Source: Boesenbergia rotunda
Taxonomy: Eukaryota; Streptophyta; Magnoliopsida; Zingiberales; Zingiberaceae
Length of the DNA: 64,000 bases
Reading direction: 5' to 3'
Assembly: GCA_024364735.1 (NCBI GenBank)
Contig: JAGFNQ010009461.1
Location: 124,001-188,000, forward strand
A program made the position numbers and the translations under genes. Positions 55,265 through 64,000 of this stretch are shown piece after piece (within the stretch, counting starts at the first letter, position 1; every line of letters starts with the position of its first letter). Below the pieces are notes generated by a model that did no database searches, had not been told where the DNA came from, and worked only from the letters and a program-made list of their open reading frames with translations.

Positions 55265-57443
55265 TAGCGGCATGGCCCCTCTAGCCCCATTAGGCGGCTC
55301 TTAAGGCCATGCTCTCAAGGTCTAGGGTTCGAATCTGGGGAAGGCAAAAATCCACCGCCGGGTGTGGGAAGACCGTAGGGCATGGCCTAGAACTCACTTG
55401 GCTACCAGATTCAAGGAACTTTAATACTTGTCCCAGAGGTCTAGGGTTCGAATCTGGGGAAGGCAAAAATCCACCGCCGGGTGTGGGAAGACCGTAGGGC
55501 ATGACCTAGAAAGCCGCCTGATGGGGCTAGGGGGGCCATGTCGCTATATAAAAGGCGCATTTTTATTGTAACGACCCGGCCCGTCGACCTGACCCCTCGG
55601 CCCATTGAACGACCAAATTTCATTTTTGGTGGCCCAATAACCTGGCCCCTTTGGTCATCGACCGTCGTTACTCACAAGAACTTCCCACCCCTGGCCAGTG
55701 GATTTTTGTCTTCCTCAGGATTCGAACTCTAGACCTCCAGGCTAAGTACTAAAGTTCATGAATCCTAGTAGCCAAGTGAGCCGTTATTGTAACGACCTGG
55801 CCCGTCGACCCGACCTCTCGGCCCCTTAAGCGACGCTCACTTGGCTACCAAGATTCACAAACTCTAGTACTTAGCATGAAGGTCTAGAGTTCGAATCCTG
55901 GGGAAGGCAAAAATCCACTGGCCAGGGGTGCTAAGTTCTTGTGAGTAACGACGGTCGACGACCAAAGGGGCCAGGTTGTTGGGCCGCTAAAAATGGAATT
56001 TGGTCGCCCAAGGGGCCGAGGGGTCGGGTCGACGGGCCGGGTCATTACAATAAAAGACGCCTTTTTATTGTAACGACCCGACCCCTCGGCCCCTTGGGCG
56101 GCCAAATTCCATTTTGGCGGCCCAACAACCTGGCCCCTTTGGTCGTCAACCGTCGTTACTCACAAGAACTTCCCACCCCTGGCCAGTGGATTTTTGCCTT
56201 CCCCAAGATTCGAACTCTAGACCTCCAAGATAAGTACTAGAGTTTATGAATCCTGGTAGCCAAGTGAGCGCGCGCTCACTTGGCTACCAGATTCAAGGAA
56301 CTTTAGTACTTGTCCTGGAGGTCTAGGGTTCGAATCTGGGAAAGGCAAAAATCCACTGCGGGGAGTGGGAAGACCTTCAAAAAAGGGCACGGCCTAGAGA
56401 GCCCCCTAATGGGGCTAGAGGGGTCATGTCGCTATATAAAAGGCGCCTTTTTATTGTAACGACCCGGCCCGTCAACCCGACCCCTCAGACCCTTGGGCGA
56501 CCAAATTCCATTTTTGACGACCCAACAACCTGACCCCTTTGGTCGTCGACCGTCGACCGTGTCGTTACTCGCAAGAACTTCCCACCCCTGGCTAGTGGAT
56601 TTTTGTCTTCCTCAGGATTCGAACTCTAGACCTCCAGGTAGAGCTGTCAAACGGGCCAACCCGTGGTGGGGCGGGTCGGCCCATGGCGGGTCGACCATTT
56701 GGCGGGGTGGGGCGGGGCGGGTCGACCCGTTATCTAGGCGAGTTAGAAAATCCTCAACCCAACCCAATCGAATCCAAGGCGGGTCGCAGGCCAACCCGCG
56801 GGCCCATCAAAATATTTTTAAAAAATTAAAAAAAAATCATATATTCAGATTTCATCAATCAAATATATTAAGAAATATATTTTTTAAATATAAATGGATA
56901 CAAACGAGTAGTCATGTGATGAAAATTATTATTTTTTTATTTCAAAATAATAACAATGAAAGATAATAAATTGTCATAAAACATAACTAATATGTGATTC
57001 TCAACCCGCGGGCCAACCCAAGCCCGTCGCGGGCCGACCCGTTCGGGTCGCGGGCCTAGGCGGGTTGGCCCGTGGCGGGCTTGGGTTGCATAAATTCTAA
57101 CCCAACCCGCTTAAATTGATTGGCGGGGCGGGCCAATCCGATGGGCCCAACCCAAATTGACAGCTCTACCTCCAGGCTAAGTACTAGAGTTTATGAATCC
57201 TGATAGCCAAGTGAATCGCGCTCACTTGGCTATCAGGATTCATAAACTCTAGTACATAGCCTGGAGGTCTAGAGTTCAAATCTTGAGGAAGGCAAAAATC
57301 CACTAGCCAGGGGTGGAAAGTTCTTGTGAGTAACGACACGGTCGACAGTCGACGACCAAAGGGGCTAGGTTGTTAGGCCACCAAAAATGGAATTTAGCCG
57401 CCCAAGGGGCCGAGGGATCGGGTCGACGGGTCGGGTCGTTACA
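55265..57443. mobile_element. SINE-like composite insertion in copia element 2
   Basis: ATTAGTG stands on both sides (55258-55264 and 57444-57450), a probable target duplication that splits the copia frame at HWKAL. The left part begins TAGCGGCATGGCCCC and soon has GGTTCGAATCTGG, which resemble the A and B boxes of tRNA-derived SINEs. The interior has several copies in both directions of CTCACTTGGCTACCAGATTC, GGTTCGAATCTGGGGAAGGC and TTATTGTAACGACCCGGCCC. It looks like repeated insertion or rearrangement of one SINE-like family. Open frames here are artefacts. Confidence 0.55.
56639..57168. mobile_element. hAT-type MITE, 530 bp
   Basis: The ends TAGAGCTGTCAA and TTGACAGCTCTA are perfect 12-bp inverted repeats. 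The 8-bp duplication CCTCCAGG flanks both (56631-56638 and 57169-57176), the hAT signature. Subterminal parts are GC-rich with repeated CGGGTCGGCCC/GGGCCAACCCG words, and the centre is AT-rich. No transposase is present. Confidence 0.88.
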
Positions 57444-57450
57444 ATTAGTG

Positions 57451-58462
57451 CTTTCCAATGGGTGTCGTTTGGATTACTCGTAAAACGACTCAACTTGTTA
57501 ACCGCACAGGCAATATCTGAATGTGTATAGTTTGTAATATGCATCAAACTGTCTATTATCCGAGAATATTTCAATTGTGATATGGGCTCACCATGATTTT
57601 TCACTAAGTGTTGACTTAGATCCATAGGTGTTTTCACTGTAGAGAAATCGTACGCATTGAACTTTTTCAATATCGACATTACATAGTGGGATTGTGTAAT
57701 AAGTATCTCATCAGATGTCCTGAGAATTTTAATTCCCAATATTACATCTGCTCGACTCATATCTTTCATATCGAAATTCTTGGTCAACATTCTCTTTGTA
57801 CCCATGATTATTTCATGATTACTATCCATTATAAGTATGCCATTTACGTATAGATAAACGATTACATGACCTTCAGGTATAGTTTTGACATAAATGCATT
57901 TGTCACATTAATTTATTTTGAATTCGTTTGACAGCGTTATTTTGTCAAACTTTTCATGTCATTGTTTAGGCGCTTATTTAAGTCCGTATAATGACTTAAC
58001 AAGTTGACACACCATTTCCTCTTTTCCTGGAGCTACGAACCCCTCGAGTTGCTCCATATAGATTTCTTCTTCCAACTCAGCATTTAAGAAGGCAGTCTTA
58101 ACATCCATTTGATAAATTTCAAGGTCATACAGTGTTGCGATGACTATCAACACTCGTATGGATAAAATTCTTATCACAGGTGAGTAGGTATCGAAATAGT
58201 CAAGACCTTCCTTTTGCTTAAACCTTTTGGCTACAAGTCTGATCTTATACTTGTCAATCGATCTATCAGCTTCATACTTGCATTTTAGTATCCACTTACA
58301 ACCTAATGGTTTAGTACCAGAAGGAAGGTCTACTAATTCCCAAATATGATTATTCATGATCGACTCGATTTCATTATTGACAGTCTCTTGCCACAATGGG
58401 GCGTCGGGACTAGAGAGAGCTTCGCTTAATATTCTTGAGTCCATTCCTGACATAAATGTCAT
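57451..58462 (-). pseudogene. Copia element 2 reverse-transcriptase remnant
   Basis: Two minus-strand frames carry NHIWELVDLPSGTKPLGCKW, KARLVAKRFKQKEGLDYFDT-like residues, YQMDVKTAFLNAELEEEIYM and MVCQLVKSLYGLK, then LTKNFDMKDMSRADVILGIK, KFNAYDFSTVKTPMD and HSDIACAVNKLSRFTSNPND. The catalytic YVDD region lies in the gap between them, with stops and frame changes. The downstream RNase H is separated by the composite insertion. Confidence 0.85.
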
Positions 58463-59500
58463 GAAGTCCGGCCCAAACGATTTCTCAACTCTAGCCCGTT
58501 AACTCCGACGTGACTCTGAGTTTTGATCGTCAATAGTCCTTTTACGACAACTAAGTTCAGGAAAGTCTTGTTCGTTAGAACTTCCGTTGCAATCACTTTA
58601 AACGTTTTCCTTCTTATTTGGGAATACGTTTTCAAATAATATTGCATTCCGAGATTCTACGATTGTTCCCACATGAATATCAAGAATGTTTGGACTTGTG
58701 AACTATGAAATGATATGCACTACTGTTATGGGCATATCCGACAAATATCACATAGAACGTTTTAGGTTCGATATATACATGCTTTGGCTTGGGTACTTCG
58801 ATCTTTGTCAAGCACCCTCACACTTTCAAATATTTGTATGATGGCTCGCAACCTTTTCATAGTTCGTATGACATTTTATCATTTTTCTTGCGAGAGATTT
58901 TATTGAGAATGTGATTTGCCGATAATATAGCTCCCCCCCCCCCCCCACACCCACACCCACAAGTTCTGGGGTAAGCCTGAATTTATCAACAAGGCATTCA
59001 TCATTTCCCATTTCCTTTACTATCCGATTTTTGCATTCGGAAACACCATTTGATTGAGGCGAGTATGACACCGTTGTTTGATGGATAATGTCAGATTCTG
59101 AACAAAACTCATCAAACGGTGCATCATATTCTCTGCCTCTATCACTACGAATTATTTTAATTTATTTATCAAATTGATTCTCAACTTCTGTTTTATAAGG
59201 TTCTGAAAGCCTTTAAACTTTATCTTTACTTTTTAAAAGAAAGACATAACAGAACCTCATGCAGTCATCGATAAAAATAATAAAATACTTTTTTTACCTC
59301 CTCTAGTTTACACGAATTTTAGGTCACATAGATCACTATATATCAATTCTAGAGGAGTCGTTGACCTTTCGGCTGAGGTAGTCTCTTCATCTTTGCTTTC
59401 ACACACACTTCACATTTGGGCGTTTCGTCAACATTGACGTTTGATAATAAATTTAATTTGACTAGACGTTTCAGAGTATTATTATTAACATGTCCAAGTT
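58463..59500 (-). pseudogene. Copia element 2 integrase remnant
   Basis: Minus-strand fragments include HQTTVSYSPQSNGVSECKNR, the conserved end of the copia integrase core (SPQQNGVSERKNR type). Frameshifts are frequent. A run of 14 C residues (58932-58945) followed by CACACCCACACCC sits within it. The frame at 59471-59749 may be the last piece of gag or the integrase zinc region but shows no motif I am sure of. Confidence 0.65.
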
Positions 59501-59870
59501 GATCATGTCATTAATTTGACGAGACGTTTCGCGAGACATTTGATTCCCACAGAGATTTATCGTCTCCATCAGACTATACACATCATACAACATGTCGTCC
59601 AATGCATTGAGAACGTAGTTGTGGCATAGGAAATCTCCATGTGACCATGCATCACATGCAGTCTTGCTGTTGGAATCACCTTCTTTAGTGCCTGGAGGCT
59701 CTTCACGCAAAAATCGTACGAGATTTAGCATTGGCATATAGAACAACATCTTCTGCTACCATCGTTTGAAGGCAACACCTTTGAATTTCTCCGGCTTCTC
59801 TCCGTGTAGAATGACGGTCAGAACGTCGTTGATCAATGTCATATCAGTTTGCACAATATCATTTTATGAT

Positions 59871-60991
59871 TGTTGGCGTTGGTTCCGGGGTTGCTGTTGG
59901 GAGGATACAAACTGATATGATATATCGTCGAGACTAATGTTCGACACTATCTCCGTAAAATGATATTGTTCCGTTACAGGTGCTCATGGATAACAGTAAT
60001 TCGTTTCCCAAGATACAACGACGATGTCTCAAAATAGCAGCACTATAAATTTCGAGACCAGTGAACCTTCTCGTAGGCTTTTTGGACTCTGGATGCATAA
60101 GATGAGATGATTGATAATTAACTTTTTCTGGATTGAATGAATGAATCTATCATCTAGGGGACTCTGTTTATACAAGGAAACAGGTGAGGTACCCTTTGAT
60201 GAGTGAATGTGGCATTTGGTTTAGGATTGATCTGGACCGTTCAATCTAAAGGGTTGTAACCCTTCAGATAATCCTTTGATCTCAGCCATCAGATCTGGAT
60301 GGTTGCAACCCTTCAAATCCCCCTTTAATCTCAGTTGTCAGATTCGATCTGATGCTTCAGATCAATTCTCTTCACCAACGGTCAGATCGAGACTCTTCAC
60401 GATCAACGCTCCAGATTGTGTCACTAGCGATCCAGCACCCCTCTTCGATCCAATGGTTTTCATTCGTTCGCCTAGTTAACAGTCTAGTCATGTCTCCTCA
60501 TATTTGAGTGTCACGTAAGCACTGTCATATCATATGACACATAACCGAGTGTCACATCACCAGGAGCATAAATTTAAGCTCGTTAATGTTCCTCGCGACG
60601 ATGCGTACATACAAAGTGCGCCAATAAAGCGCCCATTGCGCGCCTACGCGCGTGGCGGGTGGAACGCTGCTCGCCTATGAGAAAAGACCACCTGTGTTTT
60701 TGTTTAACTCTATTAACACAAGAACACATATAAGGAAACAAACACCTTTAAAAACTTTAGATGTGAGACTATTCCCCATCTACTTCCTTCTATTCCAATT
60801 TTAAGCTGACTTTGAACAATTAATTTCTGATTCACCCGTAATCGGTTTTGAGCAAATTAATAGTCTACATTTATCTCCGTGAAACATAGATTTCATTTTT
60901 GAAGTTAATTCTAACTTTCATCGATTAATGACACCTCAATTTTTCTTTGCAAAAATCGTATTTGATCTTTTTAAGAATCAAATATTCACCA
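59871..60991 (-). repeat. 5' LTR of copia element 2
   Basis: This 1121-bp LTR begins TGTTGGCGTTGG and ends ATATTCACCA on the plus strand, followed by the GAGAT duplication. By eye it differs from its partner at many sites, so the insertion is not recent. I could not recognise a standard primer-binding site next to it. Confidence 0.8.
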
Positions 60992-60996
60992 GAGAT

Positions 60997-62761
60997 GATT
61001 TTGGAAGTCACGAGTTTCATCTTAGCGAAAGGTACTAGCCTTCATGTGTAGATGAAGTGATCCGAGAGAGCGATCTTGGTTCATGTCCAACAACCAAATC
61101 AACTCGACGACACGAAACGAGATGAATGGTAACCTTGATGGCACTGTTCAGATGGTGTAAACCGGTTGCTAACGCTGGACAACGAGTTCGAGATGTCGAA
61201 CGTGGGGAGAGAGCCAACGAAAAGTCGAGACAACTCAAAAGATGGGGTTCTGACTTTAGACAACAGTCGGTGGCTGCTATTCCTTGCTTGGGCAACAGCT
61301 GTCAGCATCCCACATTGGTTGTAGAGGACTCCGAATGTTGGTGGCTAGTCGGAGGGGGCTAGGCCACCAGTGGGTGGTCCAACGGTGGCTGGTCGGTGAT
61401 GAATAAACAAGAGGGGGCAACCCTCTTGTTGGTCAGCTTCAAGGAGAGGAGGGAGAGAGAAGAGGATTAGGTTTTCACAGAACCCTAATCAAATGAATTA
61501 ATTAATTTTTCTCCCAATTCTATAACATTATATAGATCTCCTAGATGGGTTTCATGAGCAATCCCAACTCCAACCCAATATTTCTTAACCAAAGCAGAAC
61601 CCATAATTCTTTTGGTTTGGTTCAAAATCAAAACTCTTTTAATTAATACTAAACCAATTTTGATTTATAATTAAACCAAAGAGGATCCAACTTGTCTTCA
61701 AAAGAGGTGGCACATCCACGCTTCCACTCTATAAATCTCTTTCCACATTTTCCCTTAGTGTGGTCCAACCAAACTTAGTCTCTCCTGATCTATGAATTTA
61801 ATTCTCAAACTCGTTTTAAATCTTTCGAATAAACTCGTAGTACGTGTGACTCAATAGGTTCCCGGTTATGTTGGTCATCCATAATTAACCATTAATTATG
61901 GGTCGATCATGAGTGACATATAGTAGTATATCATAATCCCCAATTAATCAGAAAATCATACGATAATTAATTCCAGAATCACTTTTGAACCATTCAGTGA
62001 CTATAGTAAGTCATGTTTTGTTCCTTTCACTCGTCTTATACTCACTTATTTCAGGATATGGTCCACGTGTCTTGTCCCTACTAGGATGACTATGTTACAT
62101 CTAGCCCAAGTAATACTTCACCTAGCTCAAGCAATACTTCCTCGCCCTGTGGATTTAAATTACAGCTTTTAAATGTATCCAAGAGTCTTGTACTCTTAAC
62201 ATGTGATGCTTTAGCCAAAGATTTTGAATAACAATTCTGACAAGTAGTCATAGAGTATATATCTCTTGTGAATCTTCTGTGGGCTATCCAAATATCTTCA
62301 AGCACTTCAACTTATACTCAATTATATCCCAGGGCCACATCTCAAAGAGATGTTTGCTTAAGATGCCAAAGTATAAGTCTTCATGACTAAGGTGACTTAA
62401 ATATCTCAAATCGAAGGAAACTTGTACTTGTTCTATAGTAAAAGCTTTATTGGCATATTCATATTTATAGAGAACCATATGAAGTCTTATAGCAGGTCAC
62501 TCTAATAAACTAGTTACCATAACTAGCATCTACATTTAACTCTTAACATCCCAATGTCTCGAGGAACAACTGCTTGGTTAACCCAAAAAGTATAACATGT
62601 GTTAGTCTCACAGAATCAATAATGTCCAAATACATCAATTTGTTGACTGGGAAGATTTCAATATCTTTATAATTACAAATATAGAAATGCACACTAGTTG
62701 TATTCCAATCATATGTTCTCTCATACTATGAATCATGTTATGGATATTCAATTTAGGATCC

Positions 62762-62798
<37 letters not shown>

Positions 62799-62890
62799 AT
62801 CTTTATTTATCTAATAAATAGGTACAAATTAATCACAAGACGATTGTCGAAGGACATCTCATAGATATAATAGGATCATTACCTCTTCCG
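60997..62890. other. Non-coding stretch, probable old LTR-element sequence
   Basis: No reliable gene is found. The AT-rich part 61700-62600 has the look of plant LTR sequence (conserved-looking lines such as CAGTGACTATAGTAAGTCAT), but I found no partner copy in this window. A (TA)n run lies at 62767-62793. Frames at 61035-61362 and 62090-62478 have no recognised motif. Confidence 0.3.
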
Positions 62891-62893
62891 CCA

Positions 62894-63330
62894 CTAGCTC
62901 GGTCGTCTTCCCCATCTCTGACTCATGGGTTTTTTTTTTGCCTTTCCCTTCAGTTTGTCGGAGAGTGTTTTAGCCTCTACGATTTTCTTGTCTAAATCAG
63001 CCAGAGTCCGTCGCCTCATCTTACTCTCTGATTTTAAGTTTGGCGTCAAATGTATGCAAGTTGGCTTGAAGCCTCTCCATGGATGTTGATTGGGCATCAA
63101 CTTTCTTCTTCTCCTCCTTGAGAACCCTCCCGTCTCGTTGCAATCTCCGCCTACAACCTGTCTACTTCTACATGGGCCTCCTCCAGAGCATAATCGGGTG
63201 GCGCCCAAGCAATTTCTAGCTTCTCCACTCATTTCTCCAAGTCCCAATTTGAGTGGACAAGATCAACCAATGTATGACATACAGTCAAGCCCTCGGTCCA
63301 AAATTGACAAAAAGTTAAGGTATTATAAAA
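62894..63330 (-). pseudogene. Possible retroelement coding remnant with coiled-coil character
   Basis: Minus-strand frames rich in Glu, Lys and Arg occur here (for example ADLDKKIVEAKTLSDKLKGK). In another frame, APPDYALEEAHVEVDRL is followed by a stop. This resembles the helical part of plant retrotransposon gag-like proteins, but the frame is broken and the family is not certain. Confidence 0.25.
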
Positions 63331-63734
63331 ATCTTAATAGTAAGGTTATTCTTGAAAATTTAACCCTTACCCCAGTTAAGTCTTGAGTGAATCCATCGGC
63401 TATGCTGATCGACGCGTTCAAGGCTTGAACCTCTCCATGCCATATTGCTAGGGTTCGACGATCTAGCCCCTCATCCTTTTAACTTGTTGAAGCTCTAGCA
63501 TATTCTGAGGAGAGAGGAGGATCCCTTTGCGTGAGAAATCCCCAAAGGTCGCACTCAGTTTAATGTAAGTCTCGCGTGCACGGACGAACCTAGGTCGATG
63601 GGAGGAGCCTCTGAAATTGGGTCGATTGGGAGAGGCAATGTTGGTAAGACAAAGTGATGTTGGGTAGATGATTGTTAATCAACCGGGGAGATAAAGGTTT
63701 GTCAATCAAAAGCTAGCTTGTAGAAGGGGTCATA

Positions 63735-64000
63735 TGTGTTGGAGCAATATAGGTGTCTTAGGTTTTGATGTTTGGGCAAAGGTTTAAGTTAGGTTTATTG
63801 TTATATTTGATATGCATTGTGAGTATGCAGGATACAGGTACAACGAGGAAAGGCCAAGTAAGATCTTGTCAAATGAGGAAAGTTAAGGACTGAGGTTGAA
63901 GGAAGCTCCAAAAGCAAGACGTGAAGGATGGAGAAACATCTGAGAGATGCGAAGCTGATGGAGGAAGCTAGAAGGCTAGGTCTAGGTTGGTTGGGTGAGG
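63735..64000 (+). mobile_element. Possible 5' end of an LTR running off the window
   Basis: From 63738 the sequence TGTTGGAGCAATATAGGTGT has the TGTTGG start common to plant LTRs, and the following text is non-coding and moderately AT-rich. There is no partner copy or target duplication in the window, so this is only a suggestion. Confidence 0.2.

Larger units (their letters stand above)
52991..60991 (-). mobile_element. Ty1/copia element 2, decayed, with nested insertions
   Basis: Direct repeats lie at 52991-54165 and 59871-60991, both starting TGTTGG on the plus strand. The flanks carry the 5-bp duplication GAGAT (52986-52990 and 60992-60996). Integrase, reverse transcriptase and RNase H remnants lie on the minus strand, and a purine tract GTGGGAGAT stands beside the left LTR, as expected for the 3' side. 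Stops and frameshifts run through all domains. A composite insertion occupies 55265-57443. Confidence 0.85.

Noticed and set aside
55325..56345. GGTTCGAATC motifs as tRNA genes
   Set aside because: No cloverleaf with acceptor stem or anticodon arm can be formed around them; they fit a SINE-like B box better.
56493..56966. Plus-strand 157-codon frame
   Set aside because: It runs from SINE-like sequence into the hAT MITE across a mapped target duplication, so it cannot be one gene.

Overview
This is a stretch of plant nuclear DNA. It holds intron-containing genes of plant-only families (a secondary-wall-type NAC factor, a CIPK kinase, an FLX-like coiled-coil protein, a chloroplast AAED1-like thioredoxin-fold protein), plant U2 snRNA genes with USE/TATA promoters, and layers of plant transposons. 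The style of the genes and repeats suggests a monocot, possibly Zingiberales; the species is an inference I cannot confirm from sequence alone. All four host protein genes lie on the minus strand.

Layout. 1-2900: AT-rich repeats and one possible orphan exon. 2923-4448: AAED1-like gene in seven exons. 4579-8423: a two-copy tandem duplication; each unit carries one intact-looking U2 snRNA gene, one decayed U2 pseudogene and a field of hairpin repeats. 8814-20114: a Harbinger-like DNA element, split by a gag-only Ty3/gypsy-type LTR element (10729-19312, TSD AAAGG), which is itself split by an RTE-type LINE with an uninterrupted 1039-codon ORF. 21016-30425: a five-exon gene whose splice phases join four CCHC zinc knuckles to an FLX-like coiled-coil protein; its 6.5 kb fourth intron is packed with PIF/Harbinger-type elements. 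31344-36486: a complete-looking Mutator-like element with 9-bp target duplications and a three-exon, 892-residue transposase that ends in an OTU cysteine-protease domain; it seems to have landed in the 5' UTR of the zinc-knuckle/FLX gene.

36500-39640: degenerate repeats and a second, short Harbinger-like element. 39647-43235: a CIPK1-type kinase in 13 exons. 46336-47556: an NST/SND1-type NAC gene in three exons. 48548-60991: two decayed Ty1/copia elements, each carrying later insertions (a non-autonomous repeat-rich element with clustered 22-bp palindromes; a SINE-like composite holding a hAT MITE). 61000-64000: non-coding repeat sequence, ending in what may be the start of another LTR.

The host genes do not form a pathway. 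The best leads for novelty are the OTU-bearing MULE and its position between a promoter and its gene, the zinc-knuckle/FLX fusion, the U2 tandem duplication in which one gene copy has lost its USE, and the three-level nest at 8.8-20.1 kb. Exon coordinates were worked out by eye from splice signals and reading frame and have not been checked against transcripts.
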